Source: Spirochaeta sp. (lineage in GTDB: Bacteria; Spirochaetota; Spirochaetia; DSM-2461). From it: a stretch of DNA of 7,233 nt. Every line of letters begins with the position of its first letter. The stretch's first letter is position 1. The stretch spans positions 1 through 7,233 of the forward strand of contig JAUVIY010000131.1 of NCBI GenBank assembly GCA_030592625.1, read 5' to 3'. This document shows positions 1 through 6,697 of this stretch, one piece after another. Position numbers and translations under genes: made by a program. The notes under the pieces are model-generated. The model worked only from the letters and a program-made list of their open reading frames with translations. It did not search any database and was not told where the DNA came from.

Positions 1-647
1 CCCGTATCGCTCAGCACGCAAAAAGAGTTTCCGCCAGCATTCCGACAATCCGCCGTCTCCCCTCTTATCTTCAGGTGGTCAAGCATCACAAATCCGAGGG
101 ATTCGACGTCATCTCCGGAACCATCATCGCAGAGGAACTCGAACTTGAGGCCATTCAGGTTCGCAAGGATCTGGCCGTTACAGGTATTGTTGGGAAACCC
201 CGGGTCGGTTACCCGGTTGTTGAGCTCATCTCAGCTATCGAAAAGTTTCTGAACTGGGATAAAAGCTGCCGAGCCGTCGTCATCGGCGCCGGGAATCTGG
301 GCTCGGCCCTGATGGGTTACAAGGAACTCAAGGACCACGGACTCACACTGGTGGCTGCATTCGATATGTCGCTGGATAAGATAGGCCCGAGGGATAACGG
401 TCCGACGGTCTATCCGATGAGTGAAATGCAGTCCCTCGTATCTAAAAAAGAAGCCAGACTGGCCATCCTGACGGTCCCGGCCCAGGTTGCTCAGGACATC
501 TGCGATAAGCTGGTATCCGCCGGAATCCGGCAAATATGGAATTTTACCAATGTCAGGCTCAGGGTACCCGAGGACGTTCTCGTTTTAAGAGAAGACCTTT
601 CATCCGGTTACGCCGTATTGACGGTTCTCCGGGGCATCATCTCATAG
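1..647 (+). CDS. rex: Redox-sensing transcriptional repressor Rex (5' end cut by window edge)
   Basis: Rex binds operator DNA when NADH is low and leaves it when NADH rises, controlling fermentation and respiration genes. The frame is open from base 3 to the TAG at 645-647. Bases 3-74 encode the typical start of the Rex winged helix (SIPTIRRLPSYLQ), so the GTG at 75 is not the true start and the real one lies just upstream of the window. The recognition-helix region reads QVRKDLAVTG and is followed by GKPRVGY, a common Rex variant. The Rossmann NAD(H) motif GAGNLG lies at 285-302, followed by the acidic AAFD strand end. The dimer-swap tail includes NFTNVRLRVPEDV and REDLSSGYAVL. The visible part is 214 residues, near the usual full length of about 210-220, so only a few residues are missing. 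The gene converges with the ABC-F gene. No Rex-type operator (TTGTGAA-N6-TTCACAA) is visible in the window. The family call is secure. Confidence 0.95.
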   Translation, partial: RIAQHAKRVSASIPTIRRLPSYLQVVKHHKSEGFDVISGTIIAEELELEAIQVRKDLAVTGIVGKPRVGYPVVELISAIEKFLNWDKSCRAVVIGAGNLGSALMGYKELKDHGLTLVAAFDMSLDKIGPRDNGPTVYPMSEMQSLVSKKEARLAILTVPAQVAQDICDKLVSAGIRQIWNFTNVRLRVPEDVLVLREDLSSGYAVLTVLRGIIS

Positions 648-666
648 CCTGTCAGGACAATCCCCT

Positions 667-2304
667 TCAGATTCTCAGGCGCTCGTGATGGCCGCCGTAC
701 ATCTTATCCCGTAATACGGCGACATCTTCATTCTCCAGATATTCCTCGAAGGTCATGCGTCTGTCGATAACACCTCCGGGAGTGAATTCGATTATACGAT
801 TGGCGATTGTGTTGATAAACTGATGGTCGTGACTGGCGAAAATAACTGCACCACTGAAATCAATCAGACCATTGTTGAGGCTGGTGATGGACTCCAGATC
901 CAGATGGCCTGTCGGATCGTCAAGAATGAGGACATTTGCACCACTGAGCATCATTTTGGAAAGCAGGCAACGAACTTTTTCCCCTCCTGAGAGTACTTTC
1001 ACCTTTTTCAGGGATTCATCCTGAGTGAACAGCATCCGTCCCAGGAATCCCCGAATATAAGCTTCTTCCTGTTCCACCGAGTATTGGCGAAGCCAGTCAG
1101 TCATATTTATGTCGCTGTTGAAGAATGCGGTGTTGTTCTTGGCGAAGTAATCGATTTTTGTCGTCACACCCCAGTTGAAACTGCCTTCATCTGCCTCATC
1201 ATCTCCGGCGATGATATCCATGAATGCCGATTTCGCCAGGTTGTTAGGACCGACAAAACCGATTTTATCCCCTGCCTGCACGTTCAGATCCCATCCGCTG
1301 AAAAGCATTTCACCGTCCAGGCTTTTAGCCAGCCCTTCTACTTCCAACACAATTTTACCCAGTTCCCGCTCCGGGGTGAAACCACAGAACGGGAAACGTC
1401 TTGATGTTCGCGGCAGGCTATCAAGATCGAGTTTATCCAGCTCTTTCATACGGCTGGTAGCCTGTCTGCTCTTGGACGCATTCGCACTGAAGCGCTGGAT
1501 GAAGGCTTTGAGCTCCGCGGCCCGGGTCTCGGCTTTCTTCTGCTGATCTTTCTGCTGTCGGGCCATGAGCTGACTGGCCTGCTGCCAGAAGGAATAATTT
1601 CCCACATAGATGCTGATTTTACCGTAGTCGATATCGGCGATGTGAGAACAAACCTTGTTCAGAAAGTGCCTGTCATGGCTCACGACGATGACGGTGTTGT
1701 TGAATTTAAGAAGAAACTCTTCCAGCCAGCGGATGGACTCGATATCCAGATGGTTGGTGGGTTCGTCAAGGAGAAGTATGTCCGGATTACCGAAAAGCGC
1801 CTGAGCGATAAGAACACGGACCTTGATGTCCTCTTCCACATCCGACATCAGCTTTTCGTGCATGTCATCATTGATGCCCAGACCGGCCAGGAGGGTGGCA
1901 GCCTCGCTTTCCGACTCATACCCGCCCATCTCGGCGAACTCACCCTCGAGCTCGGCTACCCTCATGCCCTCTTCATCGGTCATATCGGCTTTGGAATATA
2001 TTACCTCCCGCTCATTCATCACATCATAAAGTTTCACATATCCTTTGATGACGGTATGAAGAACGGAGAATTCATCATAGGCATTCCGGTTCTGGGCCAG
2101 AACGGCCATTCGCATTCCGGCAGGAATGCGAATCTGACCGGAGTCGTATTCCTGTTCTCCCGACAGGATCTTCAGAAAGGTTGATTTTCCCGAGCCGTTG
2201 GCCCCGATTAGGCCATAACAATTTCCGGGAGTGAATTTGATATTGACGTCCTTGAAAAGCAGACGTTTTCCGAAAGAAAGGCTGATATCCGAGACACTGA
2301 GCAT
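667..2304 (-). CDS. ykpA: ABC-F ATPase, YkpA/YbiT subfamily
   Basis: This is a soluble tandem-ATPase protein with no membrane segments. ABC-F proteins bind the ribosomal E site and adjust translation; the exact role of the YkpA/YbiT branch is unsettled. It has 545 residues, against about 530-540 for the family. ATPase domain 1 has Walker A GANGSGKS (34-41), Q-loop Q71, Walker B ILLLDE (D180, E181) and the switch histidine H210. Its signature is not LSGGQ but MSDVEE (153-158). A charged linker at about 240-300 contains RFSANASKSRQATSR, as in YbiT. Domain 2 has a degenerate Walker A GPNNLAKS (352-359, alanine before the lysine), an intact signature LSGGE (438-442), Walker B ending D462-D463 where glutamate is usual, GHLD in place of NHLD, and H492. 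The ATG at 2304 has GGAG nine bases upstream. An internal hairpin cluster lies at codons 58-75. The class is secure; the choice between the YkpA and YbiT names is a judgement. Confidence 0.93.
   Translation of the reverse strand: MLSVSDISLSFGKRLLFKDVNIKFTPGNCYGLIGANGSGKSTFLKILSGEQEYDSGQIRIPAGMRMAVLAQNRNAYDEFSVLHTVIKGYVKLYDVMNEREVIYSKADMTDEEGMRVAELEGEFAEMGGYESESEAATLLAGLGINDDMHEKLMSDVEEDIKVRVLIAQALFGNPDILLLDEPTNHLDIESIRWLEEFLLKFNNTVIVVSHDRHFLNKVCSHIADIDYGKISIYVGNYSFWQQASQLMARQQKDQQKKAETRAAELKAFIQRFSANASKSRQATSRMKELDKLDLDSLPRTSRRFPFCGFTPERELGKIVLEVEGLAKSLDGEMLFSGWDLNVQAGDKIGFVGPNNLAKSAFMDIIAGDDEADEGSFNWGVTTKIDYFAKNNTAFFNSDINMTDWLRQYSVEQEEAYIRGFLGRMLFTQDESLKKVKVLSGGEKVRCLLSKMMLSGANVLILDDPTGHLDLESITSLNNGLIDFSGAVIFASHDHQFINTIANRIIEFTPGGVIDRRMTFEEYLENEDVAVLRDKMYGGHHERLRI
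2081..2133 (-). repeat. Tandem hairpins with a competing repeat inside the ABC-F gene
   Basis: Read on the coding (minus) strand, an 11-bp perfect inverted repeat (ATTCGCATTCC / GGAATGCGAAT, arms at 2123-2133 and 2108-2118) encloses a 4-base loop. Four bases downstream a second perfect hairpin has 6-bp arms GTTCTG / CAGAAC and a 3-base loop (2089-2103). Directly after it CCGGAATGC recurs (2081-2089), a 9-base copy of the right side of the first hairpin (2112-2120), so the left arm of hairpin 1 could pair with either copy. The elements cover codons 58-75 (Q-loop region) of the ABC-F gene. No U-run follows, so this is not a standard intrinsic terminator. The structure is read directly; any function is unknown. 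Confidence 0.75.
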
Positions 2305-2313
2305 ATGATGATT

Positions 2314-2317
2314 CTCC
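2314..2317 (-). promoter_or_regulatory. Ribosome-binding site of the ABC-F gene
   Basis: GGAG on the minus strand sits nine bases before the ATG at 2304-2302. It supports that start, which also gives the expected MLSVSDISLSFG beginning of an ABC-F protein. Confidence 0.75.
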
Positions 2318-2338
2318 GTATGAAATTACGGTACTTGA

Positions 2339-2366
2339 AGTATCACAGACAAGTCCGCGGAGTCAA
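2339..2366 (-). promoter_or_regulatory. Sigma70-type promoter of the ABC-F gene
   Basis: On the minus strand TTGACT (2366-2361) and GATACT (2344-2339) are separated by 16 bases and lie in the 84-nt gap between the kinase stop codon and the ABC-F start. This leaves a leader of about 25-30 nt before the ATG. The -35 box matches 5 of 6 consensus bases; the -10 box is moderate and the spacer slightly short. A small odd-centred palindrome TACTTGAAGTA (2332-2342) overlaps the -10 box and might be an operator, but is short enough to arise by chance. The ABC-F gene may therefore be transcribed independently of the genes upstream. Confidence 0.5.
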
Positions 2367-2388
2367 GGGTGGGAGACCGTCCGAAACC

Positions 2389-4356
2389 CTAATCCAGCGC
2401 CGCCAGGAACCCCTGCATTTCATCCTCGGCTTCCCGAACGAAACGCTGTTCGAGTTCCTCCAGTGAAAGGGCTGCGAATTCACTAAAGGTGCATGATGCG
2501 TCGGAATCTATGTCCCTCTGATAACGGACGAAGGTGGACTGATACAGTGCCAGTCGCTTAGATGGATGAATCCCGAATTTCAGTATAGCCCTGGCACCTT
2601 CCCTGAGCAGGTTGAGTTTAACTTTCAGATCCTCTTCCGAATCCACCGACCAGACCCCCAGGTAAATCGGATTGTTGTCGATATTCACATCCCCGACGAA
2701 CTCACCCCTGAGCACTTTCGTCTTGTCGCCTCCCAGATATGGTACAAAATCCAAATGCTCGGCCAGTTTACGGTCCGTTGCCAGGAACAGTCTCGTAGCA
2801 GGATTGAGGGTAAAGATAATCACCTTGTCCACCGACTGTCCGTAGCTCTTGAAAAGAGCACCGCGGTAATCGTTCATATCGACACGGGACGCCAGGTTCT
2901 CATAACGTCGAAGTACACGCCGGGCTGTGGTTGAGAGCCATTTGTTGTGGGCCTGATGTTCTCCTTTCCATTCGCTCACACGGGATGCGAATTCATCATC
3001 GTCCATACCTCCGTGAAAATATGAGAGAACCACACGGTAAAGATCCCTGATATTATGATGACGACTGAACTGTTCGAGAAGTTCAAAAATAAAAATCTCC
3101 TTTTTCCGGACCCGCCATATGGCCGTGATAACTTCCGTTCGTTCCGACTCACTGCTGCTGACTTCAATCTCTTCCTGAAGCACCTCGAGCTCGTGAAATC
3201 GCCTCTGTAGGGAGGAGAACCGTTTGGTGAGTCCGATAGCCGAACGCTCAAAATGGATTATCCACTCTGTCCCTTCACCCAGGACGCTGTGGATGTCCAG
3301 CATCTCGGGACCGAAGGTGCTCCAGACCTGAGCCGTTCCAAAGCCTTCACCCTTCCCGTCGGCCTTGGTGGATCGACCGATGAAGGCCGGTTTACCCTCT
3401 TCATCCCGTTCAAGAAGTTCAGCAGGGATACCGGTACCGTTATCGGCGATGTGGAGAGTGACATTCCGTTCCCCTTCGTTCCTGAGGGAAATTGATAGAC
3501 GTCCCGGACGATCACATTCGGACATGGCATCGATGGCATTTGACGCCAGATTCACCAGGGCCCGTCCGATGTTAAGCCAGTGGCCGAGGACCATCGGATT
3601 GGTTGCCGACAGGTTGATAACCAGCTCGACATGCTCCCGGCTGGCTTCCACATATGAGACAAGACGTTCGAGGACAAGATCCTGAAGATTCACTTCATGG
3701 GCCATGGCCGTGGAATCCCGGTACATGTTCAGCATATTCATCAAGGTTGTTGTTTCCCGGTTGATATCCTCAATAATGCGCCCGGCATTCTCCGGGGCCA
3801 GGGCGTTTACCATTGCGGTCAGAGAGCTTAAGGTCTTGCGGGCATCGTGACGGGTCCGGCCGATTTCATCGGCTGCCGGGGCTATCAGATTGTCCCTTCC
3901 CACCTTTGCAAGCACCGCTTCGCGGAGGGCATTGAGCCGATGGTACACCATGTTCCGGTATACAATGCTGTCCCCGGGCACGAAGCCCTTGTTACAGAAG
4001 AATTCCACCGTATCGTACTGTTTTTCCCAGACATACAGGTAGATATGAGCCTTTTCGGGTATTCGAGCGGCCAGATGTTCGATAAAGGCGGTACCGATGC
4101 CCCGACCGCGGCCGTAGGGGCTGGTAACCAGTTTGTAAATAAGGAATTCCGTCCCGTCGGCAGAGACATAGGTGAGCAGATAGCCGAGAATCTCCCCTTC
4201 TTCAGTCCAGATATAGCTGTGTTCAGTATCCTTCTGAGCCGAGGAATCACTTATATAGGGAGAGGGAATGATAAATGTATCGATATTCAGGAGAGGATTG
4301 ATCCGAATTCTCTCTTCAATCTCAGGTGTCAGGGGCTGTATCGCATCGGTTTGCAT
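2389..4356 (-). CDS. Cytoplasmic GNAT acetyltransferase-histidine kinase fusion with unknown C-terminal region
   Basis: It has 655 residues and no signal peptide or membrane segment. Residues 1-145 form a GNAT fold: strand EGEILGYLLTYV (53-64) and acetyl-CoA motif A with RGRGIG (83-88), followed by helix TAFIEHL. Residues 160-215 resemble a histidine-kinase dimerisation domain, with H170 in RHDARKTLSSL. Residues 225-370 form a GHKL ATP-binding domain: N-box N269/N273 (NLASNAIDA), G1 DNGTG (305-309), an F-box-like FIGRSTKADG (325-334), G2 GEGFGT (336-341) and a closing GEGTEWIIHFE. Residues 375-655 are helical and charged, then mixed; I recognise no family there. Acetyl-CoA could be the sensed ligand, or the protein could acetylate a target; both are inference. 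No response regulator lies in the window. The ATG at 4356 lacks a clear Shine-Dalgarno; TATACA ends 8 bases before it, so near-leaderless initiation is conceivable. The first two domains are secure; the function is unknown. Confidence 0.88.
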   Translation of the reverse strand: MQTDAIQPLTPEIEERIRINPLLNIDTFIIPSPYISDSSAQKDTEHSYIWTEEGEILGYLLTYVSADGTEFLIYKLVTSPYGRGRGIGTAFIEHLAARIPEKAHIYLYVWEKQYDTVEFFCNKGFVPGDSIVYRNMVYHRLNALREAVLAKVGRDNLIAPAADEIGRTRHDARKTLSSLTAMVNALAPENAGRIIEDINRETTTLMNMLNMYRDSTAMAHEVNLQDLVLERLVSYVEASREHVELVINLSATNPMVLGHWLNIGRALVNLASNAIDAMSECDRPGRLSISLRNEGERNVTLHIADNGTGIPAELLERDEEGKPAFIGRSTKADGKGEGFGTAQVWSTFGPEMLDIHSVLGEGTEWIIHFERSAIGLTKRFSSLQRRFHELEVLQEEIEVSSSESERTEVITAIWRVRKKEIFIFELLEQFSRHHNIRDLYRVVLSYFHGGMDDDEFASRVSEWKGEHQAHNKWLSTTARRVLRRYENLASRVDMNDYRGALFKSYGQSVDKVIIFTLNPATRLFLATDRKLAEHLDFVPYLGGDKTKVLRGEFVGDVNIDNNPIYLGVWSVDSEEDLKVKLNLLREGARAILKFGIHPSKRLALYQSTFVRYQRDIDSDASCTFSEFAALSLEELEQRFVREAEDEMQGFLAALD

Positions 4357-4413
4357 GACCCAACTGTATACTCTGGAGAGTGTCTTCGAGAACCTCTCTG
4401 CCGGGAATGAATC

Positions 4414-5757
4414 TCAGTCAACCTCGAATCGGCGGAAAACGGCGTCGTTCAACCGCACTCTCCGGGAAACAGGAACCGCCACGTGGTCTCCTCTGTTTGC
4501 ATTCTCCACCGCCTCATGATCCACTTGTATCGATTCAACACTCACCGTCAGATTCCCTGTAGTGGGCCCCTGGATGAGCAGCTCGTCGCCTATACCGAAG
4601 GGGGCGCCCTGCACCTTGATTTCGGCTACCCCCACCTTCCGGAAGTAGTTCACCACAATCCCCACGGTTTCCTTACGCTTCTTCGCCCGGCTGTTCGAAC
4701 TCTTCGCCCAGTCCCCCACCGGTCGGCCCATATAGAAGCCGGCCGAAAAGTCTCTGTTGAATACACCTCTCAGATTTTCAGTGAGTTCGGATTTTAATTT
4801 TTCGAACTCACTCAAAGCGGCCGTCCCGGTACCGCCGGCGATCCTGTCAAAATAGAAATCCACGGCCTTTCGGTATGAACCAACCACGGTAGAAACATAC
4901 TCCGGACTCCTCATCCGCCCTTCAATCTTCAGGGAGGCAATCCCGGATTGCAGAATCTTTTCCAGAAACGGCATAGTGCAGATGTCTCTGGGGCTCATGA
5001 CATAGTCACGGCCCAACTCGAACTCATACTCTCCTTCCACATCGCTGATTCGGTATTCCCGGCGGCAAGGCTGCAGACAGGCCCCCCGATTAGCTGATTC
5101 CCCACTCGCCGATTCAGACATAAAGCATCTTCCACTCACCGAAACGCACATTGCACCGTGAATGAATACTTCAAGTTCAATCGAATCAGCCTCATCTCCC
5201 AATTCCCTCTGAAGATTCAGACGTATTTCCCGCAGATGATCCAGAGTACACTCTCGAGCCAGTACAAAACGGCGGATTCCGTCGTTCCGATAATATTGCA
5301 GGATGGCCCGGGAATTACTCACCGAAGCCTGGGTGGAGAGATGAATCCCAAGCCCCCTGTCCGAGGCAGCCTTTATTACTGCCTGATCCCAGCAGATAAC
5401 GGCATCCACACCGGCCTTTACAGCGCTATCGAGGATGGATTCCAGAAGATTGAACTCTGTCTCGTACACTATGATATTGATAGCCAGATAGGCATGGGCA
5501 CCGTACTCACGGCAGAGGGAAACCACCCCGGGTATATCATCGGAACTGAAATTTCGCGCCCGCTGACGCATGTTGAATTCACCGGCTCCAAAATATACGG
5601 CATCTGCACCGGCATCCAGCGCGGCTCTCAGGGACACCTCTTCCCCGGCAGGAGCTAGAAGTTCAGGACGAATCGGAATGGTTGTATCGGGATGAGGCAT
5701 GGTGGAGACATCATGGCATGAAAACCGGGAATCACGATACTCATCGAACAGAATCAA
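4414..5757 (-). CDS. U32 family protein, TrhP/YegQ-like, probable [4Fe-4S] tRNA hydroxylation protein
   Basis: Members of this family called peptidase U32 include TrhP (YegQ), which takes part in 5-hydroxylation of uridine-34 in tRNA, RlhA (23S rRNA) and UbiU/UbiV. The protein opens with PELLAPAG (31-38) and a (beta-alpha)8-like core containing DAVYFGAGEFNMR. HLSTQASVSN lies at 139-148. Four cysteines in the family spacing C204-x6-C211-x15-C227-x3-C231 (HGAMCVSVSGRC, RGACLQPCRREY) fit a [4Fe-4S] site. SLKIEGRMRSPEYV follows at 275-288. A C-terminal beta-barrel-like segment (about 365-447, with GDELLIQGPTTGNL) and the total length match TrhP (about 450) better than the shorter UbiU/V. The first start is TTG at 5757 with GAGG 11 bases upstream. 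ATG at 5700 (residue 20) would give the more usual short N-terminus but has no visible ribosome-binding site. The family is secure; the tRNA substrate is inferred. Confidence 0.88.
   Translation of the reverse strand: MILFDEYRDSRFSCHDVSTMPHPDTTIPIRPELLAPAGEEVSLRAALDAGADAVYFGAGEFNMRQRARNFSSDDIPGVVSLCREYGAHAYLAINIIVYETEFNLLESILDSAVKAGVDAVICWDQAVIKAASDRGLGIHLSTQASVSNSRAILQYYRNDGIRRFVLARECTLDHLREIRLNLQRELGDEADSIELEVFIHGAMCVSVSGRCFMSESASGESANRGACLQPCRREYRISDVEGEYEFELGRDYVMSPRDICTMPFLEKILQSGIASLKIEGRMRSPEYVSTVVGSYRKAVDFYFDRIAGGTGTAALSEFEKLKSELTENLRGVFNRDFSAGFYMGRPVGDWAKSSNSRAKKRKETVGIVVNYFRKVGVAEIKVQGAPFGIGDELLIQGPTTGNLTVSVESIQVDHEAVENANRGDHVAVPVSRRVRLNDAVFRRFEVD
4780..4812. repeat. 10-bp perfect inverted repeat inside the U32 gene
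   Basis: Arms AGTGAGTTCG (4780-4789) and CGAACTCACT (4803-4812) flank an A/T-rich 13-base loop. The element encodes part of a Ser-Glu-Phe ... Ser-Glu-Leu helix, so repeated amino-acid use may partly explain it. One repeat of this size in 7 kb is not far from chance. Confidence 0.4.
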
Positions 5758-5768
5758 CCGTTTGGTTT

Positions 5769-5772
5769 CCTC
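5769..5772 (-). promoter_or_regulatory. Ribosome-binding site supporting the TTG start of the U32 gene
   Basis: AAGAGGAAA on the minus strand (core GAGG) stands 11 bases before the TTG at 5757-5755. It is the only Shine-Dalgarno-like sequence near either possible start; the bases before the ATG at 5700 (TGTCTCCACC) have none. An in-frame TAG lies upstream and no other start codon occurs between it and the TTG. The spacing is rather long, so the choice of start is not settled. Confidence 0.4.
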
Positions 5773-5822
5773 TTCACCCTGCTGATGATCCCATCCGAGG
5801 TAGACCGTCTTCTAATGGATTC

Positions 5823-5854
5823 GCCATACCGAAGCATCATCGACTATCTGTCAA
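5823..5854 (-). promoter_or_regulatory. Possible promoter in the gap before the U32 gene
   Basis: On the minus strand a perfect -35 hexamer TTGACA (5854-5849) lies just after the stop codon of the phosphorylase gene. The best -10 candidates are poor: CGGTAT at 17-base spacing (5831-5826) or TATGGC at 20-base spacing (5828-5823). The 107-nt gap leaves room for a separate promoter, but the weak -10 makes this tentative. No terminator hairpin is visible in the gap, so read-through from upstream is equally possible. Confidence 0.25.
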
Positions 5855-5864
5855 AAGATTGAGT

Positions 5865-6695
5865 TCATTGAGCCGGCATCGCACCGATCAGAGCAGAAAT
5901 CCACCTCGAAAGGTCCACCGACGCCCGCCGTGCCGTTTCCAGAACCCGTTCGTGAGAATGCTTCACCATCTGTATGCCGGTTGCCATGTTGGTGATACAG
6001 GCAACGGCGAAGCATTCAATCCCGGTATAATTCGCGGCAATGGTTTCGGGAACGGTGGACATACCCACAGCATCAGCCCCCATGAGGCCGATGGATCTGA
6101 TTTCGGCGGCTGTTTCATAATACGGCCCCTGGAATCCGGCATAGATCCCTTTTGTATAAGACACGCCAAGCCTGTCGGCGACTTCTTCAGCCAGATCAAT
6201 CAGCTTTCTGTGGTAGGGCTCGGTCATATCGGGAAAGCGGGGGCCAATCCTGTCGTCATTCACACCAATCAGTGGATTGTCCGACACCAGATTGATAAAA
6301 TCACTGAGTATCATCAGTGTGCCCGGCGAAAAATCGGTGTTGATCCCTCCACAGGCATTGGTGATTAAAAGACTCTTCACACCGAGGAATTTCATCAGGA
6401 ACACCGGAAAGCCGATCTGCCTCATGGTATATCCCTCGTAGAAATGGGGACGTCCCTCCATCATCATCACCCTCTTGTCGTGCAGAGTGCCGAAAACAAG
6501 ACGACCGGCATGCCCGGAAACGGTTGAAACCGGGAAATGAGGAATTTCTTCATAAGGAATCGCAATAGGATTAACGAGTTCTTCAGTCAAGGCTCCAAGT
6601 CCCGATCCGAGAATGACGGCAATTTCAGGTTCTACCGGCATCCGGGAACGAACGGAAACCGCGGCTTCACTGAGTTTATCGTACAACTTATCCAT
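5865..6695 (-). CDS. punA: Purine nucleoside phosphorylase, trimeric (PunA/human PNP) type
   Basis: This enzyme cleaves inosine, guanosine and their deoxy forms with phosphate to the free base and (deoxy)ribose-1-phosphate in purine salvage, in the cytosol. Its 276 residues match the trimeric class (about 270-290), not the shorter hexameric DeoD. Motifs in order: phosphate loop GSGLG (30-34, S31), SGHAGRL (60-66, H62), EGRPHFYEGY (80-89), TNACGGIN (112-119), the family signature SDNPLIGVNDDRIGPRFPDM (138-157), GPYYET (190-195, whose glutamate contacts the base), VGMST (210-214) and TNMATG (235-240, base-binding asparagine). H248 in the HSHERV stretch fits the ribose-contacting histidine. All expected residues are present. 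The ATG at 6695 has GGAGGAG five bases upstream, located inside the end of the preceding hydrolase gene, whose stop codon is only 2 nt away. That points to translational coupling. Confidence 0.96.
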   Translation of the reverse strand: MDKLYDKLSEAAVSVRSRMPVEPEIAVILGSGLGALTEELVNPIAIPYEEIPHFPVSTVSGHAGRLVFGTLHDKRVMMMEGRPHFYEGYTMRQIGFPVFLMKFLGVKSLLITNACGGINTDFSPGTLMILSDFINLVSDNPLIGVNDDRIGPRFPDMTEPYHRKLIDLAEEVADRLGVSYTKGIYAGFQGPYYETAAEIRSIGLMGADAVGMSTVPETIAANYTGIECFAVACITNMATGIQMVKHSHERVLETARRASVDLSRWISALIGAMPAQ

Positions 6696-6697
6696 GA

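Noticed and set aside
75..77. GTG as the start of Rex
   Set aside because: Bases 3-74 in the same frame encode conserved residues of the Rex winged helix (SIPTIRRLPSYLQ), so the gene begins upstream.
647..680. Possible bidirectional terminator between rex and the ABC-F gene (GCCTG / CAGGC)
   Set aside because: The stem is only 5 bp with a loop of 24 bases and no T-run on either strand.
1642..2184. Plus-strand frame of 180 codons
   Set aside because: It is antisense to the first ATPase domain of the ABC-F gene, whose motifs are clear; no ribosome-binding site or family signature was seen.
2305..2388. Rex or other operator in the ABC-F promoter region
   Set aside because: No match to the Rex-type dyad; the palindrome TACTTGAAGTA is too short to call an operator on its own.
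3847..4410. Plus-strand frame of 187 codons antisense to the GNAT domain
   Set aside because: The minus strand has a recognisable GNAT motif there; the plus frame shows no domain.
4357..4413. Promoter from TTGACT (overlapping the U32 stop) and TATACA
   Set aside because: The two hexamers are about 45 bases apart, far too wide to form one promoter.
5682..6368. Plus-strand frame of 228 codons
   Set aside because: It lies antisense to the phosphorylase and the U32 start, has no recognisable protein features, and reads like a shadow of the real genes (rich in His, Arg and Pro).
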